In this document: piece after piece, positions 45,701 to 55,900 of the stretch
How positions within the stretch are numbered: the stretch's first letter is position 1
Layout of the letters: each line of letters starts with the position of its first letter
Origin: Roseofilum acuticapitatum BLCC-M154
GTDB taxonomy: Bacteria > Cyanobacteriota > Cyanobacteriia > Cyanobacteriales > Desertifilaceae
Direction of reading: 5' to 3'
Length of the DNA: 56,990 nt
Assembly (NCBI RefSeq): GCF_030068475.1
Contig: NZ_JAQOSP010000148.1
Span: 1 to 56,990 of the forward strand
Translations under genes and position numbers: made by a program
Notes under the pieces: model-generated
What the model was told of the DNA's origin: nothing
What the model saw: the letters and a program-made list of their open reading frames with translations, nothing else
Databases searched by the model: none

Positions 45701-47908
45701 TAATGATGGAACTAATTTTTGGTTTTTGAGGCACAAAGCTGTCTTGATCAAACCAGAAACCCCAGCAGCCATTGCTCCATGACCAATATTAGTCTTTACT
45801 GAGCCGATCGCACAAAACCGTTTCTTCTTCGTCCATTTAGAAAACGATTCTGTTAAAGCTTCTACTTCTATGGGGTCTCCCAGAGGTGTTGCTGTACCGT
45901 GAGCTTCTACATAACTAATCGTTTCTGGGTTAATGCCAAACTTCTTATAAACTGCTTCTTCTAAACTAGCTTGAGATTGACTACTAGGGGCACTAATGCC
46001 GTTAGTATTACCATCATAATTGACTCCTGTTCCCTTAATCACTCCATAAATATGATCCTTGTCTTGAATGGCTTGACTATACCTTTTTAATAAGACAACA
46101 CCGCAACCTTCACTCCAAGTTATACCCGATGCTTCAGCATCAAAAGTTTTACAGCGTCCTTCAGGAGATATCATTTGAAACTTACTTGACGTTATTTGTA
46201 AGTCTGCTGTTGACAAAATGTTAATGCCTCCAGCGATCGCTATTTCGCTCTCCCCTCTTTGTATACTTTCACACGCTTGATGAACAGCCACCAACGACGA
46301 TGAGCAAGACGTATCAATAGCGGCTACCGGCCCCTTCAAATCAAGGAAATAGGCAATTCTTGCCGGGACAATAGACAAGATGTTTCCTGTCAGTACAAAC
46401 CGATGAGTATTTAGTCCGGAATTTGACAATAAATTAATATAATCGCCTGTTGAGGCTCCCACAAATACTCCACACTGTTTACCTCTGAGAGAGTCACTCG
46501 CATATCCAGCATCCTCTATCGCGTGGTAAGCCTCTTCTAAAAAGATTCTTTGTTGAGGCTCCACAAACCGGGCTTCTTCCGGAGAAATCTTAAAGAATAA
46601 AGGGTCAAATTTATCAATTTCATCTAAAAAACCGGCACATTTTGAATAAGACGTACCTGGATGTTCTGGATCTGGGTGATACCAATTTTTTTCTTCCCAT
46701 CTTCCAGGAGGAGGTTCGCTTACACTGTCCACTCCATTCTTCAAATTTTCCCAAAATTCTTGCCAGTTATTTGCTCCTGGATATCGACATGACATGCCAA
46801 TGATTGCTATATCTGTACTTGCTATATCACTGACACCCTCTTGACCAGGGTTCAGTATTTCTGGTTCTACTGCTTCTAATAATAACTTTTCTGCTGTTTC
46901 TAAAGAGATTTCTCCTGAACTCATTAAAGATAAAATTTCTTCTGAGCTATCTAGGTTAATCGACTCGCTTTGTAGATTATCTGTGCTTTCTTCTTCTTGA
47001 TTTCCTAACAATAGCTGTTCCGCATCTTCCAAGGAAAGTTGACCCGATTGCAATTCAAGTAATATTTTCTCTTGGTTACTTATAGGCTCTTGACTTGAAT
47101 TTTGAAGTTTACTGCTGACCCCTTTCATCTCGTCAAAACTTTGATCGATTTTACTGACCACCTCTGATTGACCAAAAGTTATGTCATGCATCGCCACCTC
47201 TTTCTCTACGAATTCCGGCAGCTCTTTATTAATTCTTGCTTGTAAGTGTTTCTTTAATGTGATTAAAGATAGTCTCGGTTTCTCCGACAGTTCATAGGCT
47301 AAATCTTTAGCAACTTTTAGCACATCCTTTCGCGGAACAACTGGAAAAGAAACCCCCCGTTCTGCTAACTCTTTTCCTCGATAATTTCGGGCAGTGTACA
47401 TCATTTCTAGCCCTAATGCACCTAATTTCTCTGGAGCAATGAAGGTACATCCCATACCAGGAGTAAAACCATACTTCATGAAATTAGCGGTGTAAATACT
47501 TTCTTGACTGAGTACAACCAAATCGGCATACAATCCAAGAACTAAACCTCCACCAATAGCATGACCTTGCATTGCTGCAATTACCGGTATTGGACAATCT
47601 AGCGCTATTCTAAAAAAATCGGCATCACTACATTTAATTTCTCCCTTGCTAATACTAATTAGTATTTCTTGTGTTCCTCCGGAACTAAAATAATTTCCAG
47701 AACCGGTCAATATCACGACTTTGTAACTTTTGTTTTCAGCAACTGCCTCGAAACATCTGTATAATCCCTCGATTATTTCCAGAGAAAAGATATTGGATTT
47801 CTCTTCATCTCTCATCGTAATTTGCACAACACCATTACCCAACTCCACTAGTTGGACTACATCAGAGTTGCCCTTTGCCACGTCCAAATTAAGATTTAGG
47901 TTTGCCAT
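42770..47908 (-). CDS. ECH2-KS-AT-DH-ACP polyketide synthase
   Basis: Residues 1-265 form an enoyl-CoA-hydratase fold of the decarboxylating ECH2 type, as at the front of CurF: SISKG with Lys88, oxyanion-hole MQGHAIGGG, NFMKYGFTPGMG, and AMHDITF with His241. A linker with two related helical segments (LELQSGQLSLEDAEQLL and LSLMSSGEISLETAEKLL) leads to KS (Cys535 in DTSCSSSL), AT (Ser988 in GHSVGE, HAFH, malonyl) and DH (about 1260-1530; HYRVFDRAMLP with Asp in place of Gly, DAALQ intact), then ACP (Ser1613 in LGMDSLT) and an acidic docking-like tail. There is no KR between DH and ACP, so the module should leave a beta-keto group. Its start overlaps the ECH1 end by 13 bp. Confidence 0.92.
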   Translation of the reverse strand: MANLNLNLDVAKGNSDVVQLVELGNGVVQITMRDEEKSNIFSLEIIEGLYRCFEAVAENKSYKVVILTGSGNYFSSGGTQEILISISKGEIKCSDADFFRIALDCPIPVIAAMQGHAIGGGLVLGLYADLVVLSQESIYTANFMKYGFTPGMGCTFIAPEKLGALGLEMMYTARNYRGKELAERGVSFPVVPRKDVLKVAKDLAYELSEKPRLSLITLKKHLQARINKELPEFVEKEVAMHDITFGQSEVVSKIDQSFDEMKGVSSKLQNSSQEPISNQEKILLELQSGQLSLEDAEQLLLGNQEEESTDNLQSESINLDSSEEILSLMSSGEISLETAEKLLLEAVEPEILNPGQEGVSDIASTDIAIIGMSCRYPGANNWQEFWENLKNGVDSVSEPPPGRWEEKNWYHPDPEHPGTSYSKCAGFLDEIDKFDPLFFKISPEEARFVEPQQRIFLEEAYHAIEDAGYASDSLRGKQCGVFVGASTGDYINLLSNSGLNTHRFVLTGNILSIVPARIAYFLDLKGPVAAIDTSCSSSLVAVHQACESIQRGESEIAIAGGINILSTADLQITSSKFQMISPEGRCKTFDAEASGITWSEGCGVVLLKRYSQAIQDKDHIYGVIKGTGVNYDGNTNGISAPSSQSQASLEEAVYKKFGINPETISYVEAHGTATPLGDPIEVEALTESFSKWTKKKRFCAIGSVKTNIGHGAMAAGVSGLIKTALCLKNQKLVPSLHFNQPNPHIDFENSPFYVNTEFKDWEVLAGKPRRAAVSSLGFSGTNAHLVIEEAPSEVKSQNVVERPIHLFTLSAKTEKALEELVSRYQNYLETHPHLELADICYTASTGRTHFNHRLGAIASDPKELSEKLLAWKTQEQPVGVFSGQQNRKSPKIAFLFTGQGSQYANMGRKLYEQAPVFRQTLEKCNQILKPYLDVPLLEIIDPLDTQKSTSDVLNQTAYTQPALFAIEYALFKLWESWGIKPDVVMGHSVGEYVAATVAGVFSLEDGLKLIAMRGKLMQKLPSGGKMVSIMASESQVTEAIREYSSQVTIAAVNGPESIVISGESGAIAKICSHFESEGVKSKQLEVSHAFHSQLMEPMLAGFEAVANQITYHQPRIPIISNLTGTKADNSIATAEYWVSHVRQPVKFAQSMETLHEQGYKLFLEIGPKPILLGMGRQCLPEEVGVWLPSLRPGVEEWQQMLSSLGQLYVQGVKIDGLGFDQKYYRQKVVLPTYPFQRERYWVESNKNSLKKQYLSTSPNIHPLLGQKLNCAGKQEIFESLLGENSPAYLNHYRVFDRAMLPTTAYLEMAQAAGNYKLKTPNLVVEDLIIQQGLRLPVGELISAQTIIAPSDNQSYQFQIFSQQEQQHQEEPKWILHAIGKIRTAQTDATRIQVDLEKYKAECSQPIEVKQHYQQYRQLGLDYGSSFQGIYELWSGENQALAQIKLPEELIAQTIDYQFHPALLDAALQVIYHALPEVESDQTYLTVGVEQFRVYRSPGLSLWAYASVSRSVESQRSLTAQVKLVSPEGEIIATVEGLEVGVRPIDWSAWQETIQTTSETSKSEFVLKLKAATPDERRLLLVAHVRRHLALLLGINDPESISLETGFFDLGMDSLTSVELRNKLQTDLDCLLPSSLAFDYPNIQSLTDYLEETVLLLSDDTESNSETPEAILEKDSLELEVSERLFSEVHQLSEDEIDLAVDEAIDELDRLLQ

Positions 47909-48660
47909 GGAAATAATCCCTCTTGTTGAAAACGTTTAATTTTTTCTTGAACCGTAGGTTCTGTTATTAGTCTAAAAATCTCATTTACAGCTAAATCTTG
48001 AGTTTCTGCTTGAACAATCCATAACTGACTAATATAGTTTTTTAGCTCTTTCACCCCTGATGAAGGTAAATACTTTAAACGTCGAATATATTTACTAATT
48101 AACTGATTCGTACTACTGCCATATTCATCAATTAATCCCCACTTTTCAGCTTCTGATGCTGAGATGGTTTGGGTTGTTAGTGCTAAACGGTAGGCTTTTT
48201 GAAACCCCACTCGACGAATCAAAAAAGGCAATACACAAGCGGGTAATAACCCAAACAATAATTCTGATAAAACAAAAGTTGCCGTTTCATCAGCAATAAC
48301 TAAATCACTTGCTGCGACTAAACCCACCCCTCCTGCCTGGACTTTACCACGCACAACTGACAAAATTACTTTGCTACTTTGAGACATTTGTTTCAAAATA
48401 TCGTAGTAAGCGTTATAACGTCCTTTTGGATCAAGTTCTTGTGCTGTTGCCACTTCTCCAAAATCCATGCCTGTACAAAAAACATCAGGGAGTCCTTCCA
48501 GTATGATGACTTTGACAACTTCCTCGGCTTCAGCAGCTTGCAAAGCTGACAACAATTCTATCGTTAACTGACTATTAATGCTATTGTTAGCTTCAGGTCG
48601 ATATAGTTGAATCCTTTGTACAACGCCTTGATCGCTGATTTTTAGGGTTTGATAATCCAT
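47896..48660 (-). CDS. Enoyl-CoA hydratase-like ECH1 (dehydratase) of the HMGS cassette
   Basis: A discrete crotonase-fold enzyme with VFCTGMDFGEVA, the oxyanion-hole VRGKVQAGGVGLVAASDLV and SELLFGLLPACVLPFL. These are the marks of the ECH1 enzymes (CurE/PksH type) that dehydrate HMG-ACP to 3-methylglutaconyl-ACP. I start at MDYQTLKIS, 2 bp after the HMGS stop; an ATG four codons upstream (48672) overlaps the HMGS end and is also possible. The stop lies inside the start of the ECH2-PKS gene, so the three are translationally coupled. Confidence 0.9.
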   Translation of the reverse strand: MDYQTLKISDQGVVQRIQLYRPEANNSINSQLTIELLSALQAAEAEEVVKVIILEGLPDVFCTGMDFGEVATAQELDPKGRYNAYYDILKQMSQSSKVILSVVRGKVQAGGVGLVAASDLVIADETATFVLSELLFGLLPACVLPFLIRRVGFQKAYRLALTTQTISASEAEKWGLIDEYGSSTNQLISKYIRRLKYLPSSGVKELKNYISQLWIVQAETQDLAVNEIFRLITEPTVQEKIKRFQQEGLFPWQT

Positions 48661-48662
48661 AG

Positions 48663-49922
48663 CTATACCCATTCATATTCTCGGTGAAAGTCTTTGATTT
48701 GTTTCAGCACTAAGCGACCTTTGCCTGCAATTTGTTTCCATACACCAGGAAAGAGTTGGTAATCTAAAGTCACATTTCTCGTGCCAAAGGCCACTGTCGA
48801 ACTATAATTCAGTAACTGCTCATATTCTTCCATGCTTAAAGAATAGCGAGTTGCTAACTGTGATGAAATGTTTTGTTGAGCTTGAATTTCCTTTGCTTGT
48901 GGGGCAACAACTCCACTATAAAATTCTGAACAACAACCAGAACCATAAGAGAATATGCCTATCCGTCGAGGTCTGCTAAAATCTGCATTGTCTATCATAC
49001 TAGCTAAAGACAAAAATACCGTTGCTCCCATTATATTCCCTACTTGTTGGCAATAGATTAATCCTGGCATTACCCGTTTCTGAAAGTCTTCTTCAATTTC
49101 CACAGGTTTGGCTCTTTTCAACTTACGCATCATACTTCTGTGAGCGCCTTTTACCATCCCTCCAAAGGGAGTATGAAAGTTCAAATAATCAAAAGTTTTT
49201 TGGTAATCTACTCCTTCTACTCGTTCTTGATACTCCTGATAAGCCTTTTCACAACAATCCAAGTAGGATAGCAAGGATAAGTCTGCATCTCCTGCTTCTG
49301 AGTCTGGGTTAGGTCTACAAGTATCCATTACTTCATAGCCATAGTAACCATTACATCCTACATCAGCTTGGAAAATTTTAGGAACTTCACTGACTAACAT
49401 AGCGACTGCTCCAGCACCACTACTTGATTCGGCAAAGTACCAATCTTGGTTAATAGCTTCTCCTCCCTCTGTGACAATAAACCGGGATATATCAGTCCCT
49501 ATAACCAAAGCTTTAGCCCCTGGAGAAGTTTGGGACAAAACCAAATTGAATGCCATTTGTAAACCTGCTGTAGCTGCGTAGCAAGCTTGCTTAATCTCAA
49601 ACATTCGGCAGTTACGACTTAGCCCCAAATAATCTTGAACATAAGTGCTGATAGATTTGCCAAAATCGATGCCAGACTCAGTACAAGCGATCACCATCTT
49701 GATTTGTTGCTTTTCCAGATCGCTGAGGCTATCAATAATCGGTTTGGCTGCATTAATCGCATAAGAAACTGGGTCTTCAAAAGGCATCGCAACTGCCTTC
49801 TCTTTCATCATTAGATTATCGAAGCGAGTCATGTCTAACTGACGTGCTTCCCCCAACATTCGCACATCGATTTTAGCTGAACCTCCATATACGTTTAGGG
49901 CTTCAATTCCCACTTTTGGCAT
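48663..49922 (-). CDS. HMG-CoA synthase-like beta-branching enzyme
   Basis: The enzyme condenses acetyl from a donor ACP with a beta-ketoacyl-ACP to form HMG-type intermediates. The catalytic set is Glu82 (CTESGIDFGKS), Cys114 (EIKQACYAATAG) and His250 (NFHTPFGGMVKGAHR). The 419-residue length fits the PKS-associated HMGS group (CurD/PksG type). CAGGAG lies 7 bp before the ATG. It follows the tandem-ACP PKS gene by 52 bp and precedes ECH1 with almost no gap, so it is the first of the cassette genes in the operon. Its donor ACP and decarboxylase are encoded near 17-18 kb. Confidence 0.95.
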   Translation of the reverse strand: MPKVGIEALNVYGGSAKIDVRMLGEARQLDMTRFDNLMMKEKAVAMPFEDPVSYAINAAKPIIDSLSDLEKQQIKMVIACTESGIDFGKSISTYVQDYLGLSRNCRMFEIKQACYAATAGLQMAFNLVLSQTSPGAKALVIGTDISRFIVTEGGEAINQDWYFAESSSGAGAVAMLVSEVPKIFQADVGCNGYYGYEVMDTCRPNPDSEAGDADLSLLSYLDCCEKAYQEYQERVEGVDYQKTFDYLNFHTPFGGMVKGAHRSMMRKLKRAKPVEIEEDFQKRVMPGLIYCQQVGNIMGATVFLSLASMIDNADFSRPRRIGIFSYGSGCCSEFYSGVVAPQAKEIQAQQNISSQLATRYSLSMEEYEQLLNYSSTVAFGTRNVTLDYQLFPGVWKQIAGKGRLVLKQIKDFHREYEWV

Positions 49923-49974
49923 GATTTTACTCCTGATTTATTATAGATTCATCAAATCTTTCTGAAAGATCGTA

Positions 49975-52900
49975 CTATATTTTTGCTTGGTTTTTGATTT
50001 GTTGAATCATTCGATTTCCTTCCTGGACGGTTAATTCTTTGTTTGCCACTTTCTTCAATATTGAGCGTAACTTTTGTGTCACGTCCTCTTGAGAATCTCT
50101 AGGTGAGCCTTTTTGAATGGATTTTTTATCCTCTTTTGGTACAATGCTTCCTTGGGTATCGCCAAGTTCCTGGGCAATATATTTTGCGAAATCTAATAGG
50201 GTAGGGTAGTCGTATAGTTTTGTGGCCTTGATGTTTAAATTGTAGGTTTTATTGATTTCAGTTATCCATTCGACTCCCACAATAGAATCTAAACCTAAAT
50301 CGACAAACTTTTGGTCTTCTTCAATTTCACTGATATCCGCATACAGAGCTTCCGCTAACTGTTGTTTCAAAAGTTCCTTGACTTGTGAGAAATTGTTCTG
50401 GGAGGGAGTTGATGGTAGAGATGGCTTGACGATCGCTGTTCGAGTTGGAGCAGATGGCGATCGCTCAACATCAATCTTTCTATCCTGAGTTGATAGGCTG
50501 CCCGCGATATATTGTGCCAAATCTGACAAGGTGGGGTAATCGTATAGTTTCGTGGCCTTTAGATTTAAATTGTAGGTTTTATTAATGTCAGCGATCCATT
50601 CGACTCCCACAATGGAGTCTAAACCTAAATCAACAAACTTTTGGTCTTCTTCGATTTCACCGATATCTGCATACAAAGCTACTGCCAGACTTTCTTTGAG
50701 AGCTTCTTTGATTTGAGTCAGATCGGTATCAAGACTATTCAATTGGGTTACATTTTCAGATTCCCTATCAGCAGATTTTGCTTGAACCACCAACTGCGGA
50801 ACTTCAATTTTGGCTGGAGGTTCTAGAGTTGGCGCAGCGCTTTCTAGATATACTGATTCTGGATCTGATAATCTCAGTTTGGGTGGGTGCAAGATTGTCT
50901 CTTCGTTCATTGGTTTGTCCTTTAGCTGGAGATTGAGTTCATCAAGTTTTACTTTTTCTGCCGATGTTACCATCTTTTTATCTTCAGCTTTCCGTTGGCG
51001 AATATCTGTTATCCAATAACTTTTTCGCTGCCAAGGATATGTTGGTAACTCTACCTTATGACGGTAATAATCCCGATCGAATCCTAACCAATCAATGTTG
51101 ATTGCCCGTACATACAATTCTCCCAGACTTTGGAGCATTTGTAACCAGTCTGGTTTTCCCGAACGTAAACTGGGCAGCCATAGTTTTTTCTCTCCCATAA
51201 GACACTGACGACCCATACCTAACAGGACTGGTTTTGGCCCTATTTCTAGGAAGATTTTAGCACCTTGTTTGTGCAAAGTTTCCATGCTTTGGACAAACTT
51301 TACGGGTTGACGGACATGATTTACCCAATATTGTGCTGAAGCAATACTATCGTCTGCTTCTTTTCCCGTCACGTTTGATATGAGTTGTATGTTCGGTTTA
51401 TTGTAAGTAATTTTTTGGGCTACTGCTGTAAATTCCGTTAGCATTGGTTCCATTAATGGGGAATGGAAGGCATGGGATACTTGTAGTTGTTTGGTTGTGA
51501 CTCCTTCTGATTCAAAACCACTACAAATACGGTCTATGGCGGCACTTTCACCAGAAATCACTATACTTTCTGGCCCGTTAACTGCTGCTATGGTGACTTG
51601 GGAACTATATTCTTTTATGGCTTCTGTTACCTGAGATTCTGAGGCCATTATCGATACCATCTTACCACCGGAGGGTAGCTGTTGCATCAAGTGTCCCCGC
51701 ATAGCTATGAGTTTAAGACCATCTTCGAGGCTAAATACTCCTGCTACGGTTGCTGCTACATATTCTCCTACACTGTGACCCATCACTACATCGGGTTTGA
51801 TCCCCCAAGATTCCCATAATTTGAAGAGGGAGTATTCTATGGCAAATAGGGCAGGTTGGGTATAAGCGGTTTGGTCTAGTATGGATGAACTGGGCTGATC
51901 TTGAATTGCTGGATAGAGAATTTCTAGTAATGACTTTTCCTGAAAAGTTTCTAAACGACCTAGAATTTGATTACATTGCTCCAGGGCTGTTCGGAATACG
52001 GGGGCTTCTTCATATAGATTTCTTGCCATGTTCACGTATTGGGAACCTTGACCTGTGAATAGGAAAGCTACTTTTGTTGCTGTAATTTCTTTAGATAATT
52101 CTCCGGAAAAGATGCCTGTTCCTTCATCTTGTCCTAGGAATTGATGAAGTTTTTTGGCTAATTCAGCTTGGCTATTCGCTATAACGGCTAGTCTGTGGTT
52201 CAAGTGAACTCTTCCTGTATTGGCAGTGTAACAAATATCTGCAAGATCGGATTCTGGATGAGTTTCTAAGTAATCACAATAATGACTGACTAACTCTTCA
52301 AGAGCTTTTTGGGTTTTGGCTGAGAGAGTTAATAGATGAACTGAACGCTCTAAGCGATCTTGAAGATTGCCTGTTGCTTGTTGCCTGTTGTCTTTTCTGG
52401 GAGCTTCTTCTAGCACTAGATGAGCATTGGTTCCTCCAATACCAAAAGAACTTACTCCGGCTCGGCGAGGTGTACCATTACTCCTCCATTCAGACAGATT
52501 GGTGTTGACGTAAAATGGACTATTGGCAAAATCAATCTGGGGTGATGGTTGCTCAAAATGTAAACTTGGTGGTATTAACCCATGCTTGAGAGCTAATACG
52601 GTTTTGATGAGGGATACGACTCCTGCTGCTGTATTTAAGTGACCTATATTGCTCTTAACCGAACCTACAGCGCAAAATTGCTTTTTCTGGGTATGCTCAG
52701 AAAACGTTTTGGTTAATGCTTCAATTTCAATGGGGTCGCCTAATTCTGTGCCAGTACCATGAGCTTCTATGTAGGTAATAGTCTCTGGATTAACTCCAGC
52801 GATCGCCAAAGCTCTGGCAATAACACCGATTTGACCTTCTACACTCGGTGCAGTGTAGCCCAATTTGAAAGAGCCATCATTATTAATGGCAGAACCCTTA

Positions 52901-55900
52901 ATGACTGCCTGAATACAATCTCCGTCGGCTATAGCATTCTGGAGGGGCTTGAGCAAAACCACGCCGACACCATTACCAAAAACTGTCCCCTGAGCGTTAG
53001 CATCAAAGGGTCGGCAATGACCATCTGGGGAGAAAATCATGCCTTCTTGGTAGGTGTATCCTACCTCTTGGGGGACTTGAATGGAGACACCACCAGCTAG
53101 TGCCATATCACATTCCCCACTGAGTAAACTTTGGCAAGCCAAGTGAACGGCAACTAATGAAGTTGAGCAAGCGGTTTGAACATTGATTGCTGGGCCGGTG
53201 AGATTCAATTTGTAAGCGGCTCTGGTGGCGAGGTAATCTTTGTCGTTGCCAAACAGTTGTTCTAGGGAGCGCTTATTGATGACGACTAGATCTTTCTCTC
53301 CCATGTAAGAAATTAAGTAGCTAGGTATGCCACCACCGGCGTAAACTCCAATTGAACCTTGATAAGTCTTGGGATTATAACCCCCATTTTCTATGGCTTC
53401 CCAAGCCGATTCTAAGAAAAGCCTTTGTTGTGGGTCTATTTCTGTTGCTTCTCGTCGAGAGTAGTTAAAGAAGTCAGCATCGAACATATCAATGTCCGAA
53501 ATCCGAGCGTTAACTTTGACATAATTGGGGTCATTAAGCGCTTCAGTCGTGACTCCAGATTTTACTAACTGTTGATCGGATAATGAGGAGATAGACTCTA
53601 CACCATTTTTGAGGTTTTCCCAAAATTCTTCTAGGTTTTTAGCTCCTGGGAAGCGTCCAGACATACCAATTATGGCAATATCCCGATTATCTTGATGTTG
53701 ATTGAAGGGTTTGATTGGATTTTTTTGACTGACTTGAGCTTCGCGATCGCCGATAATAAATCGACTTAATGAATCTATGGTGGGATAGGTCAGCAGGTCA
53801 ACCACTTTTACATTGAGATCGGCAAACACTTCTCGCAGTTTGCTGTAGACCTGGATGAGGAGTATGGATTTGCCTCCCAATTCAAAGAAATTATCGGTGA
53901 TTCCGACTTCTTCTAGCTGAAGTACCTCTTGCCAAATCGAGGCAATTTTTTGCTGAGTTTCATTGGCTGCTCGTGGGGGTTGCTCTGTCTGAGAGTGTTC
54001 TAGTTCTCGCAGCCGTTTACGGTCTATTTTGCCATCTGGTGTTAACGGAAATGCTTCTAACTGGACGAAAGCAGTCGGTAAAATTTGGCTGGGAGTCCCA
54101 AAGCGATCGCGCACTTCTAACTGTTGCAACTGAGCGATCGGAAAATTCTTGGTTTTTGAGGTAAAATAAGCGGTTAACTTTGAGAGCTTCTGACAAACCC
54201 CCTTGCCGTTTTCAGTCTGAGCTGGAGAATAATCGATGGTTTCCAAGCTAAACTTGCCATCGGCTCCCTCTGTTGCTACGAAAGTCCTCGGCGCTGTCGT
54301 TGCATCAGCAGCCATAACGGGCAACCCTAACCGTTTGGCTAGTCCAATTCGCGCTGGCTTACCCGTCATGCCTTTGGGAATCGCACTCATCCACACTAAG
54401 CATTCTGGCAACCACTGAAGTTCCAGTTCTTTTTGCTTCAGGGCAAACTGACGCAGGGCGGCTAATGAGGGTCGAGGTTGGTTAGGGACGGGTACGATCG
54501 CTGCTCCTACGACTTCCCCCAGAACTTCATGGGGAGCTGCAAACACAACGACTTGCCCTACCCCTGGATGTCGCTGCAACACATCTTCGACCAGCATCGG
54601 GCTGATTTTCTCTCCGGCCCGATTGATAATTTCCTTGAACCGTCCTACCAGATACACATAACCGTCTTCATCTAGATATCCCTTATCCCCAGTCCTGAGC
54701 CAACCCTCGATAAAAGCTTCTTCGTTGGGATTGTAATCCATCCAGTCCCGCAACTCGTAACCTGCGGTCACGCAGGCTCCTTTTACCATTACTTCCCCTT
54801 CAGAGTAAGGTGGCAGTACATTCAGGGTGGGTTTACCTTCATCGTTTTCCTTGACCTGGCCAATAATCAGTTGGGGGCCGGCTGCTGGCCCTACAGAGCC
54901 GTGTTTGGCTAACCCTTGCCCGATTTGGGGGCTACAAATGGGCATGGATTCTGTCATGGCGTAAGTCGGCAAGATTTCACAGTTAAATGCTTTCGCCATG
55001 CGTTCTGCGATCGCAGGGAGTAGTGCGGCTGAACAGTTGCGGATCAACCGTAGGGAATGGTTCGGGGGAGTTCCAGTTTCAGCGATCGCCTGTTCTGCAT
55101 ATTCAAGAATAGCTTGGTGCATGGTGGGCACAGCCGAGTACCAAGTCACATTCTGGTGATTTCCTCCTGCACCCGGTTGTAGCCAACGAAAGAAATCAGC
55201 TACCCCATTTTCTGTCCCATATAATCCCGGAGTGCAGAGGACACTTGCACCAGCGAGCAACGAGGCCAGAATATTCACCGACAAACCGTGAATATGGAAC
55301 AGGGGCATGATATTGATACAAGTATCTTCTGGGGTTAGAGCGATCGTCCGACTGATCGTCAGAGAACCTGCGGTTAAATTCCCATGAGTTAAGGGGACTG
55401 TCTTCGGTTTTCTAGTTGTACCACTCGTATGCAACACCAAAGCCACATGGTCGCGAGTGGGTTTATTTTCACCCTTGTTCTCTAACTTCTTCCTTTTGCC
55501 TCCTGCCTCTTGATTAGCCGTCACTTCTGAGAGAGTAAACACACCACAGACTGAAGCATCAGGGATTAGCTCAATAACACGCACCCCTAAGCTTTCTGCA
55601 CAGGCTTTCAACTTGGCATTACTACTGTTGTTGGCTTCACTCCTTTGGAGTACCAGCGCCACTGCACTCAGGTCTTCTAATTCAAAGAGAACTTGTTTTT
55701 CTGTTAAAGATGGGCTGATGGGAGCAAAGACACAGTGCTGTGCCAGGGACAAGAATGCTACTGCCGCTTCTGGCCCGTTGGGCATTGCCGCACAGACACG
55801 ATCAGTAATACTAATCCCCAAATGGCTGAGGTTAGCGTTATCTGGTGGAGATTGGATAAATGCTTTGAGAGCTGCATGAGTCAGGGGTTTTCGGCCATCA

